Assembly (NCBI GenBank): GCA_037974665.1
Contig: CM075778.1
Coordinates: forward strand, 13,195,001-13,259,000
DNA from: Ehretia macrophylla
Taxonomy: Eukaryota; Streptophyta; Magnoliopsida; Boraginales; Ehretiaceae
DNA length: 64,000 bases
Reading direction: 5' to 3'
A program made the position numbers and the translations under genes. Under the pieces are notes generated by a model. That model did not search any database. It saw only the letters and a list, made by a program, of their open reading frames with translations, and was not told the DNA's origin. Shown here one piece after another: positions 46,582 through 58,429 of the stretch. Numbering within the stretch: position 1 is the stretch's first letter; each line of letters opens with the position of its first letter.

Positions 46582-49500
46582 CTGCAATAAGCAAAAAAGT
46601 CACAACACCTAAAACTGAACTTATAGCATCATGTTTGCGAAAAAGTCACAACACCTAGAGGTATGATAGAATTTTAGAGAATGTTAGCACGAAGAAGTAA
46701 ACAAAAGTTTCTAGTCTCTTAATTGGTTGATATCTATGTGGTCAGTCACAACATTTAGCCATATGACGTAGCATAAAAGATACATGACGATAAAGTTGTA
46801 AATTGCTGAGTTTTGCTTGGCTCCAAGTATAGAAGCTCACCCTTGCCGTTTTATCTTTTGTGATCTATGTTAGTGATTTTCCTTATCGTCATTCCCCAGG
46901 CACAAAAAACAATACTCAAAAGCCTAAAAGTGTCAAACTGAAGAATAATTCTGCAATAACTTTTTCTAAACACTTCTTTATATGCTCTGCCCTACATTAC
47001 TTAAGTGCAAATTATGATTTGTTTAACAGCTTCCCAAATTTTAGATAACAAAAACTTTACTCACCTGAGTCATGTTTGGTGCGAAAACCATAGCAACATT
47101 CCGAGCATTCATTTTATTATGATGCTCAAGCTGTGAAACATCGGCCATCAGGTTTATTGCCCAATCCAGCAGAGCAGCTTCTGTTGGGGGAAGAAGCCTC
47201 ACAAGCTGCACGCACTCTTCTTCTGTTTGAGCTTGCATGACCTCTTCTGGGGAAAGAGAGTCCAATATTCCTGTAGGTAATTCCCTAAACCAGGCCTGCG
47301 TAGGTACAAATGGTTCTAATTAAATCAAAGTATCAGACGAGCTGCAATAACAAAAGGATTGCCTTTCTCCAAGCAACACGGTATGTGTGTGTCTACATGT
47401 ATGTAGAAAATGAGAAAACTATAAAGAGATTCCTGTGCTCTAGAGCAACCTCTAATTGGCAGATATCTAAATTCAGTTTCTAGAATTTGCTCTACTGCTG
47501 GAATAAGAACCTTTCTGCTTTGCTCAAATTTGAGGCTTAACTTGATTTAAGGTGTCAGATTTAACATTTCCTGAATTAAGGAACATTCTAACGGGGAAAT
47601 GAATATAAGAGTACTTGCGGTTAAGTCTTGAGCAGTACCTTAATAAGACCTGCTAAACAATGCACATCTATATCATCTGGCACCACTCCACTATTTAACT
47701 GTTCTCTAACATACTCTTCTTGTCCATTCTCAGCATTAATTCTGAAGATACCTTCTGCCTGCAAGTTGAAGACAAATAACTGGTTGTTATTATGAGCTCG
47801 ACAGTGTCATCATGTAGTTTGAATTAATTTGCCAACAATAAGAGCAGGTGATGCGTCTGAAATACTGACTGAATTAATTTTCTGACAACTGGTAGCACAA
47901 ACCTGTAGACCTCCTTGAGAATATAGATGTCTTTGCATCATCAGAAGTATAGTAGGTACGCTGTTTCCTCTGGCGTCAAAAGAAAGCTGCATAGACTCTG
48001 TTGAAACTCCAAAAACTCTTATACTGCATAAAATTAACATCTAAGTCAATATGATGACATGATAGGTGGTGGCATTATGAGTAACATCTAACCCTATGAA
48101 AAAGCATGTTAGAATATAATTGTAAAAATTATAACATAGGGATCGAGGGAATTATGCCAAGGTCCTAGTCCTTAAAGTAGTGAAAGAAGTAGTAACATAT
48201 GCTGCCATCCTTAATTATATTAAGCCTCGAAACTTAAGGGAAATTAATTCATACTACATGATAGGTGGTGGCATTATGTAAGATTTGATGAAAATGTTGT
48301 GCATGATTTTAAGAAGCAAAGTTGTAGCTACCATCCTTGTCAGATCAGATGGTAGATATTAAGAGAAATAGCAGAGCCAAAAATGACAGATGTTGTGATG
48401 CAAGTTCTTGCTCCAGTACACTGGTCACACAGAGTCGTATGAGAAAGCAATTACCAGTAAATTTAGAATGAGATTGAACTTAATTGAATTACCAGTCACA
48501 AACAGTACAAGTAATCTCGTGGAATTGAGGTAAGCACTTGAGAATATCTTCTTCTAGGACAGATACAGATTTCAGTAAAGAATGTTCGGCTAGAAACGCA
48601 ATTTAGTTTTTAATTGCAGAATGCATGTGTTGATGAACTCTATAATAGCCAGCTGATCACCTACGAAGGTTATGGTTGCAGATGGGCACAGAAAAACAAC
48701 ACAAATCAGATCAATGAAAGTCAAATATCTAAAGAGAAATTAAGGGATCTCGAAAAATATTCATATTCAGGCTGTGAGAACAGACCGACCGACTGACTTC
48801 ATTCCAACCCTCAACATTGGTCTCCATGTTGTGAAACTCAATTATGAGAAACTAACAGAGAATCTAATTAAGAAACTCCTCTAAGTAGGTAAGATTTCCA
48901 GAAAAATTCTTCACAAATCCTTTACACTCAGAATGTCAATATTGTTTAGGCATTACATGTACAAATTGGATACCATTTTGGCCTCATTACTGACATACAG
49001 CTCAGAAGAAATAGACCAATTGAAAATGATATGTCTCGTTAGCACAATTTGCCAATTAAAATGCGGAAAAAATTGAGAGAAATTGGTGAATCTTTTATTC
49101 AAGTGTCGTTATCCGATCTTGTGTGAATCTTCCTATATTTCAAAGAAATGTGACAGCACATTGCTTCACACTCATTCATGTTGGAATAACAAGAAGAAAA
49201 TTCTCAGGCTGATTTCAATCATAATAGAATACACCTTGCTTTACAGAAGACCAAAGGTTGGCCACAATATAAAAGGCGAAAGCAATTCATTCAGCTTCAT
49301 GACTAATCATTGGCATAATTCTGCAGAAATCACTACAATAGAGGATACACCATACCAGCATGATTATTCTTAGAAGAAAAACTCACATGACAAACTCTAT
49401 AGAATTGTTAAATCCATATCTAGTTAAACCTATTAATACTTTTCATGGCTGTTGTATGGACAAGCATATATAGCCACGAAGTCATTTAACTATTTAACAC

Positions 49501-50792
49501 AATCACTATGACAACTATTAAGTACATAATTGCAAAGCCATATATCATACATCGACATCCATGATTGGTATGTATAAGCATAAACCAAATCATTTCCAGT
49601 TTAATATTAGGATTTTTTTCCTAATGAGTTTACAATAAGCAAAAAATCTGGTGCCAATTCCGCAAAATGCATTGACCTTGCAGTAAATAATGTCCTTCAA
49701 ATTTTAACTCTTTAAATGGGAACTGTTGCACAAAATTTTTATTATTCGTGGGGTACCAGAAGGAGTCTTGACCCAATTTGTGTAGGCAGCCTTAGCACGT
49801 ATTTTTGTAAGAGGTTGTTTTCACGAGAATCTTACCCTATAAGATGTTTTCACGAGAGTTCGTGACCTCCCGACGACATTTACCTCTTTGATGCCGATAA
49901 ATTGAATAGGGGAAGGAATTTACAGATGGATGAATGTAATTACCATGATATACTACACTCAATTCATAATCTATCACAAGAGGAACAAGAAGAGATTAAA
50001 CATGATCCACTTAACAAGTAAAAAACCAATCCCCATATCAAAATGCCACATTATTATTTATTTATTTTTTTCTTTTTACTCCACTTCATGAGATTCGAAA
50101 GCTAATCTCCTAGCTGGTAGGGGAATAATCCAGTGTCGACTAAACCTGAATCTCAAATGCCACATTATTCGAGTACAAATATTTCCAGTTTTCAAGTCGA
50201 TCCAATTCATTCATTTGTAGAGCTATTACTGTTTTAAGAAGAAAAATAGCCAAAATTAAATTAAAAAGAAAAAAGAGAAAAAAAAAAAAGAAGAAAAACT
50301 TAAACCTCACCTGGCACTGGGAGGCCTCCTTGGAACTTCAGGTTCAAACTCATCAGGAAGACCAAGAAAGCCATTGAAGCGATCAAAGGTGACATGAGCA
50401 ACATGTCTAACATTATTTGGCCAACTAATCTCCATTGTAGAAGAAGAAAGCTGCTCTTCAACTCCACCTTCACTTTTGCAAGCAACCCAAGATTTCCTAA
50501 ACACTGTCACCAGAACTGCCAACAAGGACAGCTGATCTGATCCCTCTTCTCTCTCTCTCCTCTTTCTCTCTCTTCTTCTTCTAGTACCACCTCCACTAAC
50601 ACCCTCTTCTCGTATATCTGTATTCCTTCTGTATAGAGCTACAGGTGAAGAAGTAGGTGCACCTCTAATAATAATGTCATTCCTCAAACATGTCTCTTGG
50701 TGCAACCCATCATTGTCTGTAGCTGTTATATGTTGTACGGAGCTTGAAGTTGAAGGAAATTGAGGTGGGGTCTGCAGCATTATATCTGTCAT
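45970..50792 (-). CDS. ROPGAP: Rho-of-plants GTPase-activating protein (CRIB + RhoGAP)
   Basis: It accelerates GTP hydrolysis by ROP/RAC GTPases, which control polar growth and signalling at the plasma membrane and cytosol. Exons on the minus strand are 50792-50311, 48023-47903, 47758-47639, 47295-47065 and 46581-45970; all introns are GT-AG and the phases add up to 521 codons. Residues 1-120 are low-complexity with an Arg/Glu-rich patch (71-83). 121-160 is a CRIB motif (ISWPNNVRHVAHVTFDRFNG), a ROP-binding element special to plant RopGAPs. The GAP domain covers about 165-345: AEGIFRI holds the arginine finger R207, and NARNVAMVFAPN (304-315) is the conserved N-containing motif. The last ~170 residues are Ser/charged and end RVEAWR, as I recall for Arabidopsis ROPGAP1. 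The start MTDIM is preferred because nothing upstream is an ATG in frame. No defect seen. Confidence 0.95.
47065..47295 (-). CDS. ROPGAP: RopGAP exon 4
   Basis: 77 codons in phase 0, from AWFRELPTGILDSLSP to MVFAPNMTQ. Acceptor CGCAG|G, donor ACTCAG|GTGAGT. It covers the core of the RhoGAP fold. Confidence 0.93.
47639..47758 (-). CDS. ROPGAP: RopGAP exon 3 (arginine finger)
   Basis: Exactly 40 codons in phase 0, from AEGIFRINAENGQEEYV to HCLAGLIK. It carries the catalytic arginine R207. Acceptor TTGCAG|G, donor TTAAG|GTAC. Confidence 0.93.
47903..48023 (-). CDS. ROPGAP: RopGAP exon 2
   Basis: 121 bases. The first base completes the split Ser codon of exon 1. It encodes VFGVSTESMQLSFDARGN and YSQGGLQ, the start of the GAP domain. 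Acceptor TGCAG|T, donor CTACAG|GT. Confidence 0.93.
48024..50310 (-). other. RopGAP intron 1 (2287 bp)
   Basis: By far the longest intron. It starts GTGAGG and ends TGCAG. It contains a SINE-like relic near 49724-49895 and a poly-A/AG-rich stretch (50225-50300) near the donor. The small frames at 48614 and 49083 on the plus strand have no support. Confidence 0.85.
49724..49895 (-). mobile_element. SINE-like relic in RopGAP intron 1
   Basis: The minus strand has GGAGGTCACGAACTCTCG, AAAACAACCTCTTACAAAAA and TAAGGCTGCCTACA, close to the box-B and body words of plant Au-type SINEs (GGTTCGAA..., AACAGCCTCT, AAGGCTGCGTACA). The copy is diverged and its 5' end is unclear. Confidence 0.5.
50311..50792 (-). 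CDS. ROPGAP: RopGAP exon 1 (N-terminus and CRIB)
   Basis: 482 coding bases, codons 1-160 plus two bases. The donor reads GTGCCAG|GTGAGG at 50311/50310. The CRIB motif ends the exon (GFLGLPDEFEPEVPRRPPSA). An open frame continues upstream to 50873 but begins with a TTG, not ATG. Confidence 0.93.
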
Positions 50793-51060
50793 GGTTTGGT
50801 TTTGTATATAAATACACACACAAGGATAATAAAGATTGGTGTTTTGTGCTTCAAGGAAGCAAAGAACATGCAAGAGTTTGGTGGTGTTCTTTGGCTTCTT
50901 TATGACTGCTTAATGGTGGGTTGGTAGAGCATGTGGATTACACAAGATTAATGCTTTAAGGCTTTTGAGTAGAGTTTGATTCAAGTAAAGGCTTTGTATG
51001 GTGAGACATTTAAATCATCATATTCATTCTTGTTCTCATGCACTCACAATTGCTATGTGC

Positions 51061-51067
51061 ATTTATA
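51061..51067 (-). promoter_or_regulatory. Possible TATA box of RopGAP
   Basis: The minus strand reads GGGATATAAATGCACATAG, about 270 bases before the ATG. A start about 30 bases downstream would give a ~240-base 5' UTR. Another TATA-like run at 50803-50815 is too near the ATG. Sequence resemblance only. Confidence 0.35.
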
Positions 51068-51295
51068 TCCCTACAAGATTGGCTGAGAAAATTTGCCTAA
51101 GAGTTGTGTAGCTACAAGGAGAAGATGAGAGATCACAGTGTCTTTTGCTTTCTTATAAGCAAAACTTGAAAAGGCTAGCTAGGCTCCTCAATAGTGAAGC
51201 TATTTAGATTATGATTAATGGCATTACTTTGCATGCACTCATTATTAAAGAGGAGCCAGCAAAATTCATCAACTTTCTACATGGATTATCATTAA

Positions 51296-51718
51296 GGGTA
51301 AATAGCACCACAACCCCCTATGCTTTAGCAAAAGTGCACACTACCCCCTGTGGTTTAAAAAGTGCACCGGAACCCCCTATGGTTTCAAAAGTGTAGCACC
51401 ACAGCCCCCTCCGTTAAAAAAATCGTTACTTTTAACGGAGAGTGCGTTACACGCGCGTTTGGTGCGATTTTTCATGTTTTTAGGCTTAAATTATTATTTA
51501 ATTGGACAAAAATGCCCTTATAATTTAAATAAAAAATAAAAAATTGAAGGGCATTTTAGTCTTTTTATACAATTCAGTTAAATTTGTTGACGGAAAATTA
51601 GGAAGGGGGTCCGTGTGCACTTTTTGAAAACCATAGGGGATTCTGGTGCACTTTTTAAACCACAGGGGGGTAATGTGCATTTTTGCTAAACCATAGGGGG
51701 TTGTGGTGCTATTTACCC
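51296..51718. mobile_element. Mutator-type MITE, 423 bp, upstream of RopGAP
   Basis: The left end GGGTAAATAGCACCACAACC and the reverse complement of the right end (same bases) are identical for at least 20 bases and remain alike for ~100 bases. TATCATTAA flanks it perfectly (51287-51295 and 51719-51727), a 9-bp duplication. The unique middle (51420-51580) has no frame. Confidence 0.92.
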
Positions 51719-52135
51719 TATCATTAATGGCATTACTACTTCGTGAGACGCGTTAACTGAACGCTTGTATTAGTATTAAGTATTATTACTATTATTATTT
51801 TTGCATCTAATGGTGGCTTAGTCGATCTCTACGTACAAGAAATGAAAGAGATAGTCATATAACCTGAAGTCAAAAATTTAAAATTTGACAGTTAAGATTA
51901 AAATAATAATATTGATGACAAAAAAAAATAATAATAATAAAATAGGAGCCCCGAGCCCCCTTGCTCGGGCCCTGGGCTGCTCCACATTATCTAAAGGGAC
52001 GATTCGCCACTCTGGTGTTTTTCTAAGAGAATTTGGAGAGCATATGGAGCCAATTCCACATTCACGCTTGTATTATTCAATTTATATTTTGGAACACTGG
52101 CGGAGGCATGTAGGGGTCTGCAGCTCCCACTAACC
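51719..52135. other. AT-rich spacer, no gene
   Basis: It contains a short GC-rich patch (51948-51976, GAGCCCCGAGCCCCCTTGCTC) with inverted-repeat character. The frame at 51885-52133 is not supported by any motif. Confidence 0.4.
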
Positions 52136-52420
52136 CATAAAAACGTTAAAATTTTTATGTAATTTTTTAAAATAAATTAGATATTTATGTATTTTTAGTT
52201 AAAAAAAATTAATTAGTCATATTGAAAAATAAAAGTACTCGTATAGTTTAAAAATTATGGATTTTAGTCCTTACTGACTCATAAAAAGTTAAAATTTCTA
52301 TGTATTTTTTGAAAAAAAAAAAATTAGATATGTATATATTTTTAGTTAAAAAAAATTAATTAGCCCCCACTAAAAAAAATTGCTCGTATAATTCAAAAAT
52401 TATGAATTTTAACCCCTACT
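52136..52420. repeat. Two tandem ~141-bp AT-rich units
   Basis: GTTAAAATTT(T/C)TATGTA...TTTTTAGTTAAAAAAAATTAATTAG...ATTCAAAAATTATG(A/G)ATTTTA recurs with a period near 141. It is followed by TTTTGGCTCCGCCCCTG, a word often seen beside plant transposon-derived repeats. Confidence 0.7.
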
Positions 52421-52633
52421 AACAAAAAATTTTGGCTCCGCCCCTGTTTTGGAATGAGAGGGGGGGACCAAAGGGGTTGTTTATTTGCAGCATCTTTTTT
52501 TTTTTTTCTTGGTCGATTATTTGCAGCATCCAAGGACATGTAAATATTTTTTCAAGGAGCCTGGTTTGGAATGTTATAATTATGATGATAAGCCATATTT
52601 AATATGCACATGAAAGTTTGTGTTTTCTTTTTT

Positions 52634-53580
52634 GGGAAAAATGCAGCAGTAGTCCTCATTGTTTACTCAAAAATTAATTTAGTCCTTATTATTTTAAAAT
52701 ACTCAAAAAGGTCTCCAATATTTGTAAACATGCTCATTGTGGTTCCTACTGTTAAAAATCTAACATAAAATTTATAAAATGACTAAACTACCCTTACTTA
52801 AAAATAAAATACCCAAAATATCCCTATCTTCTTCTTCTTTTTCCAACCCCTCAACCCACCACCACAAGCACCACCAACCACCACCACCACCCACCACCAC
52901 CCCCCTCCTGCGCGTGAACAGCGCCTTCCCCCCCTCTCTGCGCGAACAGCGCCCGCCACCCCCCCCTGCGCGAGAACAGCGCCACCCCCCCCATGCGCTA
53001 ACAGCGCCACCCCTCCTCCCCCCCCCACGCGAACAGCGCCACCCCCCTTCCCTGTGTTTTAGTGTGTGTTTTTTTATGTTTTTGTGTGAGTTTGTGTTTG
53101 TGGGTGTGTATTAGTGTGTGTTTTGGTGTTAGTCTGTGTTTATGGGTGTGTATTAGTGTGTGTTTTTTGGTGTTAGAGTGTGTTTCTGAGTGCGTTAGTG
53201 TGTGTTTTTTGGTGTTAGTGTGTGTTTGTGGGTATGTTAATGTGTGTGTATTAATGTGTATTTTTTGGTATTTCTGTGAGTGTGTGTGTTTGTGGGTGTA
53301 TTAGTGTGTGTTTTTTGGTGAGTGCGTGTGTTTGTAGGTGTGTTAGTGTGTGTTTTTTGGTATTTTTTGGTATTTTTGTGTGAGATTTTGTGTTTTTTGT
53401 GATTTTTCAAATTTACCCTTGAAGTACTATTCACATCTGTTAAAACTAACCAAAATTTTAATAGTAGGGACCACAATGAGCATGTTTACAAACATTGGGG
53501 ACCTTTTTTGAGCATTTTGAAACAATGAGGACTAAACTGACTTTTGAGTAAACAATGGAGACTACTGCTGCATTTTTCCC
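52634..53580. mobile_element. Mutator-type MITE, 947 bp, with tandem-repeat core
   Basis: The left GGGAAAAATGCAGCAGTAGTC and the right (reverse complement GGGAAAAATGCAGCAGTAGTC) are perfect inverted ends; the similarity continues for about 160 bases. TTTCTTTTTT flanks both sides (52624-52633 and 53581-53590). The left interior has GCGCGAACAGCGCC units (52905-53045); the right interior has GTGTGTTTTTTGGTGTTA-type units (53060-53400). The Pro-rich and Val/Cys-rich frames are repeat artefacts. Confidence 0.92.
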
Positions 53581-53590
53581 TTTCTTTTTT

Positions 53591-55399
53591 ATAATGGAGA
53601 ACTCTTGAAAAGTACTTTCATCAAAGGTGTCAAATATTAAAAAATATAACTTTATTCGAATGAGATATAATTCACGTTAGTCAGACATAAGACTTACTAA
53701 TTCAAAAAATTAATTTTTTGACCAATTGAAACTTGAATCATAAACAAACTTTCTATCCACACTCCACTAAATTAACCCCTTCAAGTTAATTTAATTTGCA
53801 TGTGAAAGTTATACACCATTGTCACTTCACTCTTTATAATGTTGCATAAAATTAAGTTACCTCCCACAAAATTCACTTCTGATTTACTACTTTTCATGTC
53901 CTTATTATGGCATGCAATTCTAGTAATAACCTTTTATGTTTTTTTTTTCTTCAATATATGATCAATTAGGTTAAAAACTTAAGATCAAAGAAACAATAAC
54001 AACGATACAAATTTCTAACTTTTATTGATGTCCAATAAGTATAGCAAGAAATAGTAATTAGTTGGTCGAGGGCAGTTACTTGTTTTATCTCATTAATTTT
54101 TCTATGCAACAACTTCAAGTCGTTCATAACATTATTATAGTATAAAAGTCATTTAACAGTTGTGAAATCTCAAAATGGTTTCATCAAAATTGTACTATCA
54201 ATTGTAACTGTAAAAGAGATAATAACGTTATAAGAAGATCATTACCTCTACCCAAACACCCCACCCCAACCCACCCATGCCTCTCGTGATTGTTGTGCAC
54301 TCGATTTCTAAGCACGTTTGTTCAAATGTGCCTAATTATGTCTACCTTTATTGATCCTCTCGTGGTAAACATAATGGCCTTAATCCGCGGGTAAAGTAAC
54401 ATAGCGCCACCAATAATATCACAATCCGCAAGGACTGCAATGAACAACCAGGAAATAATATGGTTTTGAGAAGAATATAGCATCATACTACTCTTTCCAA
54501 ATTTGCAAGTGCATTCAACGAAAGCTTGCTCACTTTTTTCGTCTTCTGACTTACAATGAATGCAATGTAACTAACATCACAAGTACTAATAAAGAAACAC
54601 AAAATTTCATTCTACAATTAATCGGTATTAGGTGAAATATTTTAAGATCTTATTTATTGATCATAAAATTTGCTATTTTTATATGTAAAATAATTAAATT
54701 CTTCAATTCTCTCTTCATGTGCGACTCACAGTTGATGAACTTAATAACTTAAAATGAAATATAACTCACACGAAATTAAGTAATAACGGGATGATATTCT
54801 TGAATTTGTAAAGCAAAAATGTCTTTCCAAATTAGTTGTGTCAACTATGAACAAAGTGTCCCTCGGTTAGATATTTGTAAGATTTTGTTTTCCTATTTTT
54901 GGATTAACTTATGTGACTATGTTTTAAAAAGCTACGGCTAGTGGGTTCATTGGCATAATAAATTTAAGTTAATTAGAAGATGACAAGCAACAAGGACCAC
55001 ATTAAAGTGGGACTCAAAACTCCCATTTGGTAAAAATCAAAAAAGAAAAGAAAAGAAAAGAAACAGAAAATTGTTTCTTTGAAATTATTCTTGCCTCGAT
55101 AACGGGCTATTGCAGAATGCAATCTGGCATTTATTGGACAACTCAACGCAAGGAGAAAATCAAAAGTTGGAAAAGCGGAGCTTCGAGAGCCAACGGGAGG
55201 GAGGTCAGATAAAGAGAAGACAGCGAAGACAAATTCGTACTCAACATAGCGGGCTGCTTTCTGAATTTTCCTAACATTTTCACAAATAAGGAGCTGCCGA
55301 AGCAAACACATAAAGGTAAAGAAGAACAAGGCGAATACAAATTAAGGTAAAAATTTGATAGCCTGCTTCTTGTTGATCCTTGAATCGGAAATCTATAAA
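53591..55399. other. Unassigned noncoding stretch
   Basis: No motif-bearing frame. The 118-codon minus frame at 55329-54973 has no domain I recognise and overlaps another frame (55340-55143), so I do not call it. A (AAAAG)5-like run is at 55036-55062. Confidence 0.4.
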
Positions 55400-56400
55400 A
55401 AAGGAACGATGTGGGCTTAATTTCGGAGATAGCTCTAACGCCTAAGGTGGGGCTTTCTTGAAGATAACTCTAACACCCAAGTTAGTAATCTACCGAATGA
55501 AAGGGTTAAGTGTATAAGCAAAGAATGTTTAGGGTATTATGAGTTACCTTTTGGCATGAGTCCAAGGGGTATTTATAGTGTTTCTTGGAGAATGACCTCC
55601 CGACTTTTTCAGGCTTCATAGATACCTTTTCAATTCGTTACTTGTGTGCCAAGGTCTATTACATCATGTGGACCGGACTTCTACTAATTACGGAGCTTCC
55701 TCGGGTAGTCCCTTCTCGAGGGACCTAGGGACATCCTACTGATATGTAAGGCATACCAGGGGCAACCTAGGGACATCCTACCGATGTGTAAGCATATATA
55801 TGAACATATAAATTCTAGTATAGATGATTTTACAGCATAGTTCATGAATATATGTAGCAGCGGAATACATACCTATTTGAGCCATAATTAAATGCAACTT
55901 GTAATCGTTACCTGATCACTGACGTATGTCATCCTTTCCCTGCTCTATCCTGGATCAACTACTGTTTATGGGAACAGATAGTTAGAACAAGAGTAGGAGA
56001 GGAGACTTAGTCATATATTTGTAATTATTCTAACGGACCCTGCCATAAAAGGTTTAGTTAGAATATACAGGCCTACACACAATTAATCGTATACGGACTT
56101 ATGAGGTGGACTTTAATAACAATATGATCACAACTCAATCCATGAATCAGTTATCCAGCCTATTTTATAAACCAAAAAATAATTAACGGTAGCCCACTTA
56201 AAGAGAAATATTCCAACACAACCTGCCTTAGGTCTATTGAGGTGTCAATACAAACTCAGGCAAATATTTTTGACTTAAATTATTGGCCTCAAGGGCAACT
56301 CCTGTAGATCGAGAAGGCGCTCGGCTCCTTTTTGCGAGTCTTTTGTGAGATGATTATTCCTGAGGTCGAGGTCGGGGTATCATGTCATATCACAAATAAA
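55400..56400 (-). repeat. Possible LTR-like relic
   Basis: ACCTAGGGACATCCTAC(T/C)GAT(A/G)TGTAAG occurs twice (55719 and 55765). GGGGTATTTATAG on the plus strand could be a TATA motif on the minus strand. The style is that of a retroelement LTR, but I found no partner copy or clean ends. Confidence 0.3.
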
Positions 56401-56749
56401 GAAAAACATTTTCTAATTAATTGTAGTATCCTACATAGTTGAAAATTCTTTAACTCGATGATTTATAAATGAGTGTTGTGACTTTAAGTCAACTATTTTG
56501 GGTCAATTACATTAAAATTAATCCAAGATACATAAAAACCGAAAAAAATGCACTTTCTCTTTCTAAGAAAATGCTCTCCCCATACACGTAACCCACCCTT
56601 ACACAAAACCCTCCATCACCTTCCAACACCCCTTTGACTGCCATTGACCTTCTCGATCCAGCCTTGACCTCACCTCTTTAACCACCATATTTTCCTTTTC
56701 AATCCATACATTCCCATTTACACCCCAAGCCCCATCCACTTTTGCTCTC

Positions 56750-56945
56750 ATGGCCAATAAGAAGAAGATATATTTTTCTTCATCAAGAACAAGTACAAGA
56801 TTGCTCTCTAAGGCTAAAGCTAGCTCCTCCCTCAACAATTCCATCTTGGAAGAGGTTGAAAATGCATCATTTCCTTCCCTTGATAAAGATGATGCATCTT
56901 TAACATCTAGTCAAGAACTTGAAGATGCATACATTGTCATGGTTG
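56750..56945 (+). pseudogene. LINE-type ORF1, N-terminal piece
   Basis: ATG at 56750 opens a frame (MANKKKIYFSSSRTSTRLL, Ser-rich, then acidic) which is cut by a solo copia LTR at 56946. If the LTR and one target copy are removed, the frame continues without a stop from 58430 to about 58598. Membership of the LINE ORF1 rests on the downstream DUF4283 part. Confidence 0.5.
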
Positions 56946-58424
56946 TGTTAGATTATATGCCTTAAAAAGCCAATTAATGTAATTTTAGGACATGACCTTT
57001 TTCTATTATTTATATTAATTAATGGGCAAAGAATTATAATTAATGTGTTAATTGTTCTTAAGTAAAGTCTTTAGAATTATCATGCAAATCTTATTCTTAA
57101 AGCTATTAAGAATATGATGACAAGATCTGCACTTGAAGATAGATTCTAAAATAAGTCTCTGATCGGATAATGAATTAGTTGAGCGTTAATTCATTTGAAT
57201 AGGTCAGCATATATTTCACTATCCTAATTAATATGTGATATTAATGACAAGGGAGATGAGTCTCACATTGTTTTAGTGAATATATAAGTACTCGTTGAGG
57301 AACAAGTAACTGAACATGACCGATTATATAACAAATCAAATGAATGGTCAATGATATGTTATACATTACATTTATGTGACAATTCCTTAGGCTTAAGACA
57401 CCATGTTGTCCAAAGTATGGGGTATCATGATTTGCTATTACAATATGATTTGACTCTATTCATGGATTGACTCATGTAATTAGTAGTCATGATTTATTCC
57501 TACATAGAGACATGTGAGTGCTCAATATGGAATCCGTCAACTAGGGGTCCTATACAATCTATTAATTAAGTAATCGAAAATCTTTGGCCAAGGTGGGATA
57601 GTGGAAGTCCTTCTACAATTCATTGATGAGTTGCTAAATTAATTGGATTGAGCATATGGTTAAGCTATTGAGTTTGATATCCCTTTCTATGACTCTTATT
57701 TAACTATGATAGATTAGACGGAAGGAATTGATTACATAATTATTATATATTATGGTTTCGTATAAATTCTCCTACATCATGAATTAGGTATTCACAAAAT
57801 ACTGCTAGATGTCACTTGTAATTTGTGAAAAATAAATTGGAAAAAGTTCTAATTAAATATTAACTTAATTAATATTATTCCACAGTCAATTAACTATGAA
57901 CCTGAAATGTTACATACAATAGGGACCCGAATATTAATCAGAAGAGAGAATAAGTTAAATATTAGGAACATTCTAATATTAAATTAAATAAAGACTAGTA
58001 GGAATTGGACTAACAGTCCAATTAGCCTGCCAGTTTAAGTCCAATGATATTGGACTGGCCCATAGTTAACCTTAGCTCATCATGTTCCTATAAGTAAGAA
58101 GTTTTGTCTGACAAAATTGCTAGCACACATTTGTCTCTCAAAAGTGGAAAACTCTCTTAAACACTCCAATGGGGGTTAGATGATTAATTATCGCTAGGAT
58201 CTCGTGCGAATACTCTTGGAGGCTTCACAATTGGGAAACTCGACTCTTCAACAATTCCTATACTAGATTCTGCACTACGAGGGTAATCCATGTAACCATC
58301 TTATGTATATTGAATGTGATTTTATTTGCATATGTATTTAACTGCATAATTAGCCAAGAAAGGATACATAATATTCTTCCACTAAAATTACTAAAATGTT
58401 AAATATCATGCGTGTAATCCAATA
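56946..58424 (+). mobile_element. Solo copia LTR, 1479 bp
   Basis: It starts TGTTAGATTATATGC and ends GCGTGTAATCCAATA, whose reverse complement TATTGGATTACACGC is a near mirror of the start; the final CA has become TA. Flanks are GGTTG (56941-56945) and GGTTT (58425-58429), 4 of 5 identical. The 57230-57400 section resembles copia B's LTR (GAACATGAC, TAACAAATCA). No internal domains. Confidence 0.75.
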
Positions 58425-58429
58425 GGTTT

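Noticed and set aside
50793..50873. Upstream extension of RopGAP exon 1 to 50873
   Set aside because: The frame opens on a TTG codon. The first in-frame ATG is at 50792 and gives a usual RopGAP start.
52779..53304. Pro-rich frame with 'REQR' repeats and a Val/Cys-rich frame
   Set aside because: They are translations of tandem arrays inside a MITE with a target duplication.
54973..55340. Two overlapping minus-strand frames of 118 and 65 codons
   Set aside because: No motif, the two frames overlap in different phases, and no splice context or neighbour supports either.
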